25,425 nucleotides of DNA from an uncultured Bacteroides sp. (GCA_900546355.1 URCM01000040.1:1-25425), one strand, 5' to 3'. Shown: positions 8,369 through 16,552, counted from the stretch's first letter. Numbers and translations are program-made. The notes: a model not told the origin generated them from the letters alone.

Positions 8369-8898
8369 TGGAACGGGTGTATCTGATTGGCTATATGGGC
8401 TCGGGCAAGACCACTTTGGGGAAAGCTTTTGCCCGCGCTGCGCACCTGCAGTTCATCGACCTGGACTGGTATATCGAGGAGCGGATGCACAAAACCGTGA
8501 AAGACCTGTTTGCCGAACGGGGCGAAAACGGTTTTCGCGAAATAGAACGGAACATGCTGCACGAAGCGGGCGAGTTTGAGAATGTGGTGATAGCGGCAGG
8601 GGGCGGAACGCCTTGCTTCTTTGATAACATGGATTACATGAACCGTACCGGCGAGACGGTGTTTCTCAATGCCTCGCTTGAAGCGTTGTTTCGCAGGTTG
8701 AAGGTGGCGAAAGCCAAACGCCCCTTGCTGGCGGACAAGACGGATGAGGAACTGATGCAGGTGATACGGGACGGACTAGATAGCCGCATGGCTTTCTACA
8801 GCCGGGCGAAACATTGTTTCCCTTCCGATTGCCTGGAAAGCCGGGAGCAGATCGACGGGTCGGTGGAACGATTGAAGAAAATGTTGGAAGAAAGTTGA
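8365..8898 (+). CDS. aroK: Shikimate kinase
   Basis: This 177-residue enzyme phosphorylates shikimate at the 3-OH with ATP, the fifth step of chorismate synthesis. The P-loop is GYMGSGKT (residues 9-16). The shikimate-binding D34 lies in FIDLDWYIEE. GENGFREIERNML carries the conserved arginine, GGGTPCF is the shikimate-binding glycine loop, and AKRPLL is the lid arginine region. Length is normal for the family. The ATG overlaps the topA stop as ATGA; ATG 8368 one codon later is an alternative start. It is followed by an inverted-repeat element at 8917, which may end the transcript. Confidence 0.96.
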   Translation: MMERVYLIGYMGSGKTTLGKAFARAAHLQFIDLDWYIEERMHKTVKDLFAERGENGFREIERNMLHEAGEFENVVIAAGGGTPCFFDNMDYMNRTGETVFLNASLEALFRRLKVAKAKRPLLADKTDEELMQVIRDGLDSRMAFYSRAKHCFPSDCLESREQIDGSVERLKKMLEES

Positions 8899-8916
8899 CA
8901 AGTTATAGATGGAATG

Positions 8917-9002
8917 GAACACAGAGACACAAAGACACGGAAGACTTAACAATGGACAATTGACACTTAAAAAAAACTCTGTGTCTCTGTGCCTCTGTGT
9001 TC
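8917..9002. repeat. Inverted repeat, ACAGAG/CTCTGT family, between aroK and speA
   Basis: The left arm at 8917-8942 (ACACAGAGACACAAAGACAC core) faces the right arm at 8977-9002 (CTCTGTGTCTCTGTGCCTCT core). A small internal symmetry, CAAT...ATTG, lies in the loop (CAATGGACAATTG). As RNA it would fold into a long imperfect stem on either strand. No T-tract follows the right arm. Confidence 0.72.
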
Positions 9003-9079
9003 AATAAATTCGTAATGGTATCTGAAACCTTGTCAACTGAATAAATAGATTTATAAACAAAGATTTTTTATGTTGTGAA

Positions 9080-10972
9080 ATGAGAAAATGGCGTATTGAA
9101 GATTCAGAAGAACTCTACAACATCACGGGGTGGGGTGTCTCGTACTTTAGTATCAATGACAAGGGTCATGTGGTGGTGACTCCGCGTAAGGACGGCGTAG
9201 CGGTCGACCTGAAAGAACTGGTGGATGAATTGCAGCTCAGGGACGTGACGGCTCCCATGCTGGTGCGTTTCCCCGATATACTGGACAACCGCATAGAGAA
9301 AATCTCCAATTGTTTCCAGCAGGCGGCGGAGGAATACGGTTACAATGCCCAGAACTTCATCATCTATCCCATTAAAGTGAACCAGATGCGTCCGGTGGTG
9401 GAAGAGATTATCAGCCACGGGAAGAAGTTCAATCTGGGACTGGAGGCAGGCTCGAAACCCGAACTGCATGCCGTAATTGCCATTAATACCGACTCCGATT
9501 CGCTAATCATCTGCAACGGATACAAGGATGAGAGTTACATTGAGCTGGCTTTGCTGGCGCAGAAAATGGGCAAACGCATCTTCCTGGTGGTGGAGAAGCA
9601 GAACGAGCTTCGCCTGATAGCCCGGATAGCCAAGCAGCTGAACGTGCGTCCCAATATCGGTATTCGTATCAAACTGGCTTCCTCGGGAAGCGGGAAGTGG
9701 GAAGAGAGCGGAGGCGATGCCAGCAAGTTCGGACTGACTTCCAGCGAGTTGCTCGAAGCGCTCGACTTTATCAAGGAAAAGAAGCTGGAGGACTGCCTGA
9801 AGCTGATTCATTTCCATATCGGAAGCCAGGTGACCAAGATACGCCGCATCAAGACCGCTTTGCGCGAGGCTTCGCAATTTTATGTGCAGCTCTACAAGAT
9901 GGGCTTCCCCGTCGAGTTTGTCGATATAGGCGGAGGCTTGGGCGTGGACTACGACGGCACACGCTCGTCGAATAGCGAGAGCAGTGTGAACTATTCCATC
10001 CAGGAATATGTCAACGACTCCATTTCCATTATGGTGGATGCCAGCAACAAAAACGCCATACCGCATCCCAATATCATTACCGAGAGCGGCCGTTCGCTCA
10101 CGGCACATCATTCGGTTTTGATATTCGAAGTGCTCGAAACGGCTTCGCTTCCTTCGATGGACGAGGAGTTTGAGGTCAGTCCTGAAGACCACGAGCTGGT
10201 GCATGAGTTGTATGACATTTGGGACAACCTGAGCCAGAGCCGGATGCTGGAGGCATGGCACGATGCGCAGCAGATACGCGAGGAAAGCCTTGATTTGTTC
10301 AGCCACGGTATCGTGGACCTGAAGACACGCGCTCAAATCGAACGCATGTATTGGTCGGTAACCCGTGAAATCAACCAGATTGCATCGAGTCTGAAACATG
10401 CTCCCGATGAGTTCCGGAACCTCGACAAGCTGCTTGCCGACAAGTATTTCTGCAATTTCTCGCTCTTCCAGTCGCTTCCCGACTCGTGGGCGATAGACCA
10501 GATATTCCCCATTATGCCTATCCAGCGCCTGGACGAACGTCCCGACCGCACGGCGACTTTGCAAGACATCACGTGTGATTCGGACGGGAAGATAGCCAAC
10601 TTCGTGACTTCGCGCAATGTGGCGCACGACTTGCCGGTACATTCCATCAAGTCGAAGGAGTCTTATTATATAGGTGTGTTCCTGGTAGGGGCTTACCAGG
10701 AAATACTGGGCGATATGCACAATCTGTTCGGCGACACGAACGCGGTGCATGTCAGCGTGAACGAAAAGGGATATACCATCGACCAGGTGATTGACGGGGA
10801 AACCGTGGCCGAAGTGCTCGACTATGTGCAATACAGTCCGAAGAAACTGGTGCGCACCCTTGAGACGTGGGTGACCAAGTCGGTGAAGGAAGGGAAGATT
10901 TCCTTGGAAGAAGGCAAGGAGTTCCTCGCCAACTACCGTTCGGGGCTGTATGGTTATACATATTTGGAATAA
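9080..10972 (+). CDS. speA: Biosynthetic arginine decarboxylase
   Basis: This 630-residue PLP-dependent enzyme of the alanine-racemase-fold (type III) decarboxylase family converts L-arginine to agmatine, the entry to putrescine and spermidine synthesis. The PLP lysine is K99 in YPIKVNQ. GIRIKLASSGSGKWEESGG, HFHIGSQ, the glycine-rich FVDIGGGLGVDYDGT and ITESGRSLTAHHSVL are characteristic. The C-terminal half carries the cysteine motif KYFCNFSLFQSLPDSWAIDQ. Length matches SpeA (about 630-660). No signal peptide is seen. argB lies 244 nt downstream behind a nested palindrome, so the two arginine-related genes are neighbours but not evidently one operon. Confidence 0.96.
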   Translation: MRKWRIEDSEELYNITGWGVSYFSINDKGHVVVTPRKDGVAVDLKELVDELQLRDVTAPMLVRFPDILDNRIEKISNCFQQAAEEYGYNAQNFIIYPIKVNQMRPVVEEIISHGKKFNLGLEAGSKPELHAVIAINTDSDSLIICNGYKDESYIELALLAQKMGKRIFLVVEKQNELRLIARIAKQLNVRPNIGIRIKLASSGSGKWEESGGDASKFGLTSSELLEALDFIKEKKLEDCLKLIHFHIGSQVTKIRRIKTALREASQFYVQLYKMGFPVEFVDIGGGLGVDYDGTRSSNSESSVNYSIQEYVNDSISIMVDASNKNAIPHPNIITESGRSLTAHHSVLIFEVLETASLPSMDEEFEVSPEDHELVHELYDIWDNLSQSRMLEAWHDAQQIREESLDLFSHGIVDLKTRAQIERMYWSVTREINQIASSLKHAPDEFRNLDKLLADKYFCNFSLFQSLPDSWAIDQIFPIMPIQRLDERPDRTATLQDITCDSDGKIANFVTSRNVAHDLPVHSIKSKESYYIGVFLVGAYQEILGDMHNLFGDTNAVHVSVNEKGYTIDQVIDGETVAEVLDYVQYSPKKLVRTLETWVTKSVKEGKISLEEGKEFLANYRSGLYGYTYLE

Positions 10973-10999
10973 GTGACTTGACGTGTTGATGAAAAAATG

Positions 11000-11167
11000 G
11001 AACACAGAGACGCGGAAACGCAGAGTGCCAATTAACTGGTAGGGGCAGGGTCTGCCTGCCCGAATACATCCACGTAGACGCATACGGGCGGGCTGACCCT
11101 GCCCCTACATTGGCTCATTGTGGATATTCTTTAAATTTATTCTCTGTGCCTTTGCGTCTCTGCGTTC
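11000..11167. repeat. Nested double palindrome between speA and argB
   Basis: The outer arms are 26 nt each: 11000-11025 (ACACAGAGACGCGGAAACGC core) and 11142-11167 (CTCTGTGCCTTTGCGTCTCT core). Inside, and offset to the left, is an unrelated GC-rich hairpin: 11039-11062 (GTAGGGGCAGGGTCTGCCTG core) against 11085-11108 (GGCTGACCCTGCCCCTAC core). The 12-nt tip GTAGGGGCAGGG/CCCTGCCCCTAC is perfect. The arrangement looks like one palindromic element inserted into the loop of another. Confidence 0.75.
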
Positions 11168-11216
11168 GATTCCATTTTCGCAAACCGATTTTGTTCTACG
11201 ATAACAACATTAGCTT

Positions 11217-11990
11217 ATGAAAGAAAAACTGACTATAATCAAAGTAGGTGGAAAAATTGTGGAAGAAGCCGGTACGCTCGACCAGCTTCTGGGCGATTTT
11301 TCCGCATTGCCAGGCAAGAAACTGCTGGTGCATGGAGGCGGGCGTTCGGCTACCCGTATCGCTTCCCGGCTGGGTATCGAAAGCCAGATGGTGAACGGAC
11401 GCCGTATCACCGATGCCGAGACCTTGAAGGTGGTGACCATGGTATATGGCGGGCTGGTGAACAAGAACATTGTGGCGGGACTCCAGGCGAAGGGAGTGGA
11501 CGCTATCGGGCTGACCGGTGCCGACATGGATGTCATCCGTTCGGTAAAACGCCCCGTGAAAGACATCGACTATGGTTTTGTAGGCGATGTGGAGCGGGTG
11601 GACGCCGATGCGCTGGCCGCCCTTATCCGAAGAGGGGTGGTGCCGGTGATGGCTCCGCTCACCCATGACGGGCAAGGCCATATCCTCAATACCAATGCCG
11701 ATACCATTGCGGGCGAGACCGCCAAAGCCCTGGCGCGGCTTTTTGACGTGACCCTGGTGTTTTGTTTCGAGAAGAAAGGAGTATTGAGCGACGAGAACGA
11801 TGACGATAGCGTCATCCCCGTGCTCACGCCCGGTTTATTCGACCGTTACGTGGCGGAAGGCATCATCAAGGAAGGCATGATTCCGAAATTGGAAAATTCT
11901 TTTTCTGCTATTGACGCAGGAGTGAGCCAGGTGATAATCACCTCAGCATCAGCCCTTGGGAAGGATGCCGGCACGATAATCAAAAAATAA
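11217..11990 (+). CDS. argB: Acetylglutamate (or N-succinylglutamate) kinase
   Basis: This 257-residue amino-acid-kinase-fold protein phosphorylates the gamma-carboxylate of an N-acylated glutamate, step two of arginine synthesis. Visible motifs are IIKVGGKIVE (ATP-phosphate lysine and glycines), LLVHGGG, NGRRITDAETLKVV (acyl-glutamate site), GLTGADMD, LNTNADTIAGETAKAL and GMIPKLENS. Length fits the arginine-insensitive form without the N-terminal helix. In Bacteroides fragilis the arginine pathway is published to use N-succinylated intermediates with a succinylornithine transcarbamylase. This enzyme may therefore act on N-succinylglutamate, which sequence alone cannot decide. The next gene starts 63 nt after its stop. 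Confidence 0.93.
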   Translation: MKEKLTIIKVGGKIVEEAGTLDQLLGDFSALPGKKLLVHGGGRSATRIASRLGIESQMVNGRRITDAETLKVVTMVYGGLVNKNIVAGLQAKGVDAIGLTGADMDVIRSVKRPVKDIDYGFVGDVERVDADALAALIRRGVVPVMAPLTHDGQGHILNTNADTIAGETAKALARLFDVTLVFCFEKKGVLSDENDDDSVIPVLTPGLFDRYVAEGIIKEGMIPKLENSFSAIDAGVSQVIITSASALGKDAGTIIKK

Positions 11991-12013
11991 TTCAAAAAAA
12001 TAGCGGGTGGGTG

Positions 12014-12021
12014 TAACTTTT
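12014..12021 (+). promoter_or_regulatory. Possible -7 box of the sigma-factor operon (TAACTTTT)
   Basis: TAACTTTT differs from the TAnnTTTG consensus at the last base and lies 33 nt before the ATG at 12054. It sits in the loop of a short CGGGTG/CACCCG symmetry (12004-12009 and 12030-12035), which could be an operator or chance. Weak call. Confidence 0.25.
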
Positions 12022-12053
12022 CGGTCATTCACCCGTCATTCTTATAGAAAGCA

Positions 12054-12563
12054 ATGCAAGAAATCAGTTTTCGAGATGATATCCTGCCCTTGAAAGACAA
12101 ACTTTTCAGGCTGGCACTCCGCATCACCTTCGACCGTGCGGAGGCGGAGGATATTGTTCAAGATACGCTGATTCGGGTATGGGACAAACGAGACGAGTGG
12201 AGCCAAATGGATTCGGTGGAGGCTTATTGCCTCACGATAACACGCAATTTGGCGATTGACCGAAGCCAGAAGAAGGAAGCGCAAAACGTCGAGTTGACAC
12301 TGGAAACGCAAGAAATGCCCGATGCATCGGTGCCCGACCGGCAGATGGAACGGGACGAACAATTATCAATCGTGCACCGGTTGATAAACGAGCTTCCCGA
12401 AAAGCAACGTTCTATCGTCCAGCTTCGCGATATCGAAGGCAAGAGCTATAAAGAGATAGCCGAGGTATTGGGGCTGACCGAGGAACAAGTGAAGGTCAAC
12501 CTGTTCAGGGCAAGGCAACGGATAAAGACGAAATATAACGAGATAAACAATTATGGATTATAA
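12054..12563 (+). CDS. ECF-type RNA polymerase sigma factor
   Basis: This 169-residue sigma-70-family protein has only regions 2 and 4, the hallmark of extracytoplasmic-function sigma factors. Region 2 spans about 10-75 (LFRLALRITFDRAEAEDIVQ, then RVWDKRDEW and YCLTITRNLAIDR). Region 4 spans about 105-160 (LPEKQRSIVQLRDIEGKSYK, EIAEVLG and the recognition helix EEQVKVNLFRARQRI). It should direct core polymerase to a specific promoter set in response to an envelope or other signal. The downstream gene overlaps it by 11 nt and is predicted to be membrane-bound, the usual position of an anti-sigma factor. Target genes are unknown. Confidence 0.93.
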   Translation: MQEISFRDDILPLKDKLFRLALRITFDRAEAEDIVQDTLIRVWDKRDEWSQMDSVEAYCLTITRNLAIDRSQKKEAQNVELTLETQEMPDASVPDRQMERDEQLSIVHRLINELPEKQRSIVQLRDIEGKSYKEIAEVLGLTEEQVKVNLFRARQRIKTKYNEINNYGL

Positions 12564-13023
12564 GTACATCGAACAGTTATTGGACAAGTATTGGGATTGT
12601 GAGACTTCGCTCGAAGAGGAACAAATCCTGCGTTGCTTCTTCCGTCAGAAAGAAGTGCCTGCCCACCTGTCTCGCTATCAGTCCTTATTTGCTTATCAGG
12701 ACGCCGCGAAGATGCCCGGGCTGGGAGAAGATTTCGATGAGCGTGTGCTTGCCGAGATAGAGCGTCCCGTGGTGAAGGCGAAACGCCTGACGTTGCGCAT
12801 GCGGATGATGCCTTTGTTCAAGGCGGCCGCTGTGATGGCTTTCCTCTTCACCATCGGTGGAGTGGTGAAGCATTCGATGACCGGAGTGAGGGGCGGTGTG
12901 GTTTACGTGTACGACCAGTTCGAGCACGAGTCGCAAGACCCGCAAGTGGCTTCTTCTTATAAACCCGATTCGGTGAAAACATCCGTGAAGGAGACGCCCG
13001 ACAAGCAGGTAAACAAACAATAA
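12553..13023 (+). CDS. Single-TM protein, putative anti-sigma partner
   Basis: This 156-residue protein has an acidic, helical cytoplasmic N-terminal part (residues 1-80, EQLLDKYWDCETSLEEEQIL). A basic stretch follows (KRLTLRMRMM), then one hydrophobic segment at about 88-105 (FKAAAVMAFLFTIGGVV) and a short polar C-terminal tail. No zinc-binding HxxxCxxC of ZAS anti-sigma factors is present and I recognise no named domain. The 11-nt overlap with the sigma gene implies translational coupling. From context and topology (cytoplasmic N-terminus, one membrane span) it is best read as the sigma factor's membrane-tethered regulator, but this is inference. A terminator-like hairpin follows at 13142. 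Confidence 0.8.
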   Translation: MDYKYIEQLLDKYWDCETSLEEEQILRCFFRQKEVPAHLSRYQSLFAYQDAAKMPGLGEDFDERVLAEIERPVVKAKRLTLRMRMMPLFKAAAVMAFLFTIGGVVKHSMTGVRGGVVYVYDQFEHESQDPQVASSYKPDSVKTSVKETPDKQVNKQ

Positions 13024-13141
13024 AATGAGACATTTTCATTTGCTTTTAAATATATATATTAGTTAGTGCTTATTAGAAAAATCATTGATGAGGCTGTGAA
13101 GTTTCAATTCTCTCAAATTAAAATTACTAACTCAATATCGG

Positions 13142-13184
13142 AGAAAGAATTACCGCGTGAGCAGTGATTCTTTCTTCTTTTTTT
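13142..13184 (+). terminator. Rho-independent terminator after the sigma/partner operon
   Basis: A 12-bp stem pairs AGAAAGAATTAC (13142-13153) with GTGATTCTTTCT (13164-13175), with one G-U pair and a 10-nt loop (CGCGTGAGCA). A short TC step and seven Ts at 13178-13184 follow. It is the cleanest intrinsic terminator in the window, although the stem is A+T-rich. Confidence 0.6.
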
Positions 13185-13185
13185 A

Positions 13186-13193
13186 TATCTTCG
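13186..13193 (+). promoter_or_regulatory. Possible -7 box just upstream of the YgjP-like gene (TATCTTCG)
   Basis: TATCTTCG matches TAnnTTTG at all but one position and directly follows the terminator T-tract. The ATG at 13202 is only 8 nt beyond it, so a start site at the usual distance would give a nearly leaderless mRNA. Confidence 0.35.
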
Positions 13194-13201
13194 CCCCCGT
13201 T

Positions 13202-13909
13202 ATGGTAGCAAGGAAACAAATCGTATATGATGCCGATTTCGGGCAGATATTCATCGTGACCCGACGCACGGTGCGCAACGTCACGATGCGGATGAAGGAA
13301 GACGGGCTGCATGTCACTACACCGCCTTACCGGAGCGTGAAGGCTTTATTGGATGCAATCGCTCCTTTCCGTGAACGGTTGCTGAAGCTGAAGGCGGACG
13401 TGTCGCCCCCGCCTTTCGGTTGGGATTACAGGCTGGAGGCGGAGTGCTTCCGGTTGTGGCTCGAACCCAGCCGGCTGAAACATTTTACCGTGCGCTCTAC
13501 CGAAGAGGGCGTAAAGATTTGCTGTCCAGAAAGCACTGATTTTTCGGACAAACGGGTACAGGCGTTGGTGCGGAACGCCGTAGCCCGTGCCTTGAAGAAA
13601 CGGGCGGAAGAGTATCTGCCTCCGCTGGTGGCGCTTTGGGCAGAGCGGTATGGTTTGTCGTACCGGACGGTGAAGATTACCAAGGCACGCTCCAGATGGG
13701 GAAGTTGCTCGTCGGAAAGGCATATCAGCCTGTCGTATTACCTGATGCTGCTTCCCGCACACCTGATGGATTATGTCATCCTGCACGAGCTGGCACATAC
13801 GCGGGAGATGAACCACGGTTCCCGTTTCTGGGAGTTATTAGACCGGATGACGGAGGGGAAAGCGTTGGCGTTGCGCAAGGAGTTGCGTGCCTGTCGTCCG
13901 GTGTTCTGA
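13202..13909 (+). CDS. YgjP/SprT-like (DUF45) zinc metalloprotein
   Basis: This 235-residue protein has the DUF45/YgjP signature KARSRWGSCSSERHISLSYY (about 161-180) followed by VILHELAHTREMNHGSRFW. The zinc ligands should be H195, H199 and H205, with E196 as the catalytic base. The family is annotated as M48-like metal-dependent hydrolase or peptidase. Its physiological substrate is not settled. No signal peptide or membrane segment is seen, so it is cytoplasmic. The frame extends to a GTG at 13157, but that lies inside the terminator hairpin and would encode a run of phenylalanines, so ATG 13202 is preferred. It stands as its own transcription unit between a terminator and the MFS gene promoter. 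Confidence 0.88.
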   Translation: MVARKQIVYDADFGQIFIVTRRTVRNVTMRMKEDGLHVTTPPYRSVKALLDAIAPFRERLLKLKADVSPPPFGWDYRLEAECFRLWLEPSRLKHFTVRSTEEGVKICCPESTDFSDKRVQALVRNAVARALKKRAEEYLPPLVALWAERYGLSYRTVKITKARSRWGSCSSERHISLSYYLMLLPAHLMDYVILHELAHTREMNHGSRFWELLDRMTEGKALALRKELRACRPVF

Positions 13910-13982
13910 TGCTCCGGTTGATGTATGTCAAAAAAATGCGTGCGCATCATTCGTCATCTGATGATGTTTGATGAATTTCCTT

Positions 13983-13990
13983 TACCTTTG
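13983..13990 (+). promoter_or_regulatory. Putative -7 promoter box of the MFS gene (TACCTTTG)
   Basis: TACCTTTG matches TAnnTTTG exactly. The expected start site near 13997 leaves a 30-nt leader before ATG 14027. A TTTG lies at 13967-13970 but is about 6 nt too close for the standard -33 spacing. The short imperfect symmetry CATCA...TGATG just upstream (13946-13965) might be an operator. Confidence 0.5.
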
Positions 13991-14026
13991 CAGGCGTTTC
14001 AAAAATAGGTAATCAGGATAAATCAG

Positions 14027-15193
14027 ATGAAGAAAAGTTTATTGGCGTTGGCGTCCGGCACCTTGGGGCTGGGCATCGCCGAGTTTGTGATGATGGGCAT
14101 CCTGCCTAACGTTGCCCGTGATTTAGGTATCAGTATCCCGCAGGCGGGACATTTCATTTCGGCGTATGCCATTGGGGTGTGCGTAGGCGCTCCGTTGACC
14201 GTAGTGGTGGCACGTACCCGTCCGTTGAAGCAGATATTGTTGGGACTGGCAATGATTTACATCGTAGGGAATCTGTTCGCTTCGATGTCGATGAATTATT
14301 GGATGTTGCTCCTGATGCGCTTCGTTTCGGGATTGCCCCACGGGGCATTCTTCGGCGTAGGTTCCATCGTGGCGGAACGGGTGGCGGATAAAGGAAAAGC
14401 TTCGCAGGCGGTAGCGTTGATGATAGCGGGGATGACCATTGCCAACCTCTTCGGAGTCCCGTTCGGCACGTTGTTGAGTAACCTGTTTTCGTGGCGCTTT
14501 CCTTTCGTGTTCAATGCCCTTTGGGGAGTCTTGATATTCTATCTGATTTGGCGGTGGATTCCGTATATGCCCGCCTTGCCCGACGTGGGATTGAAAGGTC
14601 AGTTCCGTTTCCTGAAGCGGCTGGCACCGTGGCTGATTATCCTGACTACGATGTTCGGCAACGGGGGCATCTTCTGCTGGTTCAGCTATGTCACGCCGCA
14701 GATGATTCACGAAGCAGGTTTCTCGCCCCATTCGATGACCGCCGTGATGATGCTTGCCGGGCTGGGCATGACCATCGGTAATCTGGTGGGAGGCAAGTGC
14801 GGCGACCTTTACGGGCTGGCTCCGGTAATCCGTGTCACGCAGATGGTGATGGTATTGTCATTGCTGGGCATATTCTTCTTCACACGTAACCCTTACCTGT
14901 CGGTGGTTCTGATGTTCATCTGCACGGCTTGCCTGTTTGCGGTGTCTCCTCCCCAGCAATTATTGTTGTTGCAGAACTCGCGCGGTTCGGAGATGATGGG
15001 GGCTGCGTGTGTGCAGATAGCTTTCAATCTGGGCAATGCCGTGGGTGCTTATCTGGGCGGATTGCCGATAGACGCCGGTATGGGTTACCGCTATCCCGCG
15101 CTGGTAGGTGTCTTCATCGTGCTTCTGGGGCTGGGGTGCATCTCGGTGTATGTGAAACGCGCTAAAAACTCACTACAGATTGCACAGCATTAA
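14027..15193 (+). CDS. Major facilitator superfamily transporter (DHA1/AraJ-like)
   Basis: This 388-residue protein has about 12 hydrophobic segments, the first at SLLALASGTLGLGIAEFVMM. It is an inner-membrane secondary transporter. The N-terminal pattern GIAEFVMMGILPNVARDLG, followed by a loop between TM2 and TM3 (VVVARTRPLKQILLG), resembles the DHA1 drug or sugar efflux (AraJ/YdhP-like) group. RFVSGLPHGAFFGVGSIVA matches the TM4 motif of that group. Substrate cannot be inferred; exporters of this group are proton-coupled. It is expressed alone from the box at 13983. Its stop is followed by a hairpin at 15208-15267 that separates it from the convergent minus-strand cluster. Confidence 0.9.
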   Translation: MKKSLLALASGTLGLGIAEFVMMGILPNVARDLGISIPQAGHFISAYAIGVCVGAPLTVVVARTRPLKQILLGLAMIYIVGNLFASMSMNYWMLLLMRFVSGLPHGAFFGVGSIVAERVADKGKASQAVALMIAGMTIANLFGVPFGTLLSNLFSWRFPFVFNALWGVLIFYLIWRWIPYMPALPDVGLKGQFRFLKRLAPWLIILTTMFGNGGIFCWFSYVTPQMIHEAGFSPHSMTAVMMLAGLGMTIGNLVGGKCGDLYGLAPVIRVTQMVMVLSLLGIFFFTRNPYLSVVLMFICTACLFAVSPPQQLLLLQNSRGSEMMGAACVQIAFNLGNAVGAYLGGLPIDAGMGYRYPALVGVFIVLLGLGCISVYVKRAKNSLQIAQH

Positions 15194-15207
15194 ATTCTTT
15201 TAGATTG

Positions 15208-15267
15208 AACGCAGAGACACGAAGGCACAGAGTTTTATTTTGATTATTCTCTGTGCCTTCTGTGTTT
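15208..15267. repeat. Inverted repeat at the convergent junction, ACAGAG family
   Basis: GAAGGCACAGAG (15221-15232) faces CTCTGTGCCTTC (15249-15260), a perfect 12-bp stem, with further imperfect pairing outward (from 15208 and to 15267). The 16-nt loop TTTTATTTTGATTATT is almost identical to the loop of the element at 16564-16620. It touches the stop codon of the S41 peptidase gene and could act as a shared bidirectional terminator for the MFS and S41 genes. Confidence 0.7.
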
Positions 15268-16534
15268 ATTCATTATTTGCAATCAGTTGCAGGGCGGCTT
15301 CCAATACCGTATCCCGGTTTTGCATGAAATCGGATACGGTTTGGTGTGCTTCGTAATGAGGCGGAATCCCTTTTCCTTCCATCGGGAAGCCTTGGGGAGA
15401 GAAGGAAGGTTCCCGCGTGGGCAAGCGGAAGAAGATGCCGCCTGAAGTCTCGAAGGTTTGCGGGCGGTTTCCGGTATCTCCTCCGGTTGGTTCACCGATT
15501 AATGTGGCATTGCCGCTTTCTTTAAGGTCGAGTGCAAAGCTTTCCGCCGCCGAGAAGGTATAGGTGCTTGTCAGCAGAAACAGTTTCCCTTGATAGGCAT
15601 CGGTGCGGGGCGTGATTTCCGTATCGGGGGATACGCAGTGGGGCTGAGGCTTGCGGACGAGGTATTCGCAGAGTTTCTTGCCGTTGCCGCTATTTCCTCC
15701 TCCGTTGTTCCGGACGTCGATAATCAGGTAAGGCAATGCTTTCAGTTGCCGATAGGCTTTTTCGAACTCATCGGTCACGGGATTCATCATCGACCGAATG
15801 TTGATGTAGCCTATGCTGTCTTGCAATACTTTCCATGTTGCTTTGGGGGTTGGTTCCTCTTTCGGAAAGAATGTTTCTTTCTTCAAGGCGAGCTTCAAGT
15901 CCAGCGTATCTTGCTCCCGTACTATCCGATATACAGCTGCCGTGTCGCTCCACGAGCGGAAGGCTTTTCGTGCGGTCATCAGCCTCCGGCATTCTTCGGT
16001 AGATGCCGGTGTATATTTTTCATTGTCGGTAATCCATTGCGGAACAAGGACACCGTTTATGGCAATGATTTCATCTTTATCGGCGAAGCCGTTTGCGGTG
16101 AGATACTCATTCGGGCGGTCGATAAATACCCGTCCTTCGATGTAGGAAGGAGCATAATCAGCCGTATAGTCTTTTAGATAAACTGATGCATGACCGGCAT
16201 GGAGTGCCGCGACATATTCTTTCAGCAGGTTTCCGAATGCTACGGGATTATCGGCTTGACTTACCCGTTGCTGAAAGGCGTGATGCAGGCTGTCCATATT
16301 CAAGCGTTTCGATGCGTATAACGAGTAGTTTTCCAATGTAGTCTGGTGGATTTCCTCGAACTCTTTCTCGAATGCTTCTTGCTTTATAGGCAATTCATCC
16401 GCATAATATTGTGTGATGTCTATGTCTTGGTTGTAGAAATACTTGGCGTAGACAACCAGCCCGCCTATTCCCAAGATAGCGAGCAGGATAAGGCAGGCAA
16501 GGACTTTCAAGGTTATTTTGATGTATCTGTTCAT
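15266..16534 (-). CDS. Membrane-anchored S41-family (tail-specific-like) serine peptidase
   Basis: This 422-residue protein has one N-terminal hydrophobic segment at about 8-30 ([20 protein letters not shown]), so the bulk should be periplasmic and membrane-tethered. A helical N-terminal region leads to [14 protein letters not shown]-like stretch follows at about 140-168 ([16 protein letters not shown]), then the S41 core: [15 protein letters not shown] at about 271-285 and [18 protein letters not shown] with likely catalytic S328. [11 protein letters not shown] follows. S41 enzymes cleave unstructured C-termini or process envelope proteins. It lies 131 nt downstream of the last permease with an inverted repeat between, so it may be the last gene of the ABC cluster, though the link is only positional. 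Start chosen because the TM segment begins directly after it. Confidence 0.88.
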   Translation of the reverse strand: MNRYIKITLKVLACLILLAILGIGGLVVYAKYFYNQDIDITQYYADELPIKQEAFEKEFEEIHQTTLENYSLYASKRLNMDSLHHAFQQRVSQADNPVAFGNLLKEYVAALHAGHASVYLKDYTADYAPSYIEGRVFIDRPNEYLTANGFADKDEIIAINGVLVPQWITDNEKYTPASTEECRRLMTARKAFRSWSDTAAVYRIVREQDTLDLKLALKKETFFPKEEPTPKATWKVLQDSIGYINIRSMMNPVTDEFEKAYRQLKALPYLIIDVRNNGGGNSGNGKKLCEYLVRKPQPHCVSPDTEITPRTDAYQGKLFLLTSTYTFSAAESFALDLKESGNATLIGEPTGGDTGNRPQTFETSGGIFFRLPTREPSFSPQGFPMEGKGIPPHYEAHQTVSDFMQNRDTVLEAALQLIANNE

Positions 16535-16552
16535 ATAGGTTTATGGTTTTTG

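Noticed and set aside
9503..11083. A 526-codon open frame on the minus strand opposite speA
   Set aside because: It is fully antisense to a clear speA and has no recognisable domain. Its composition is rich in His, Arg and Leu, as expected for the complement of a coding strand.
12004..12035. Terminator after argB (CGGGTG / CACCCG)
   Set aside because: The stem is only 6 bp with a 20-nt loop and no T-tract follows. It could equally be an operator or chance.
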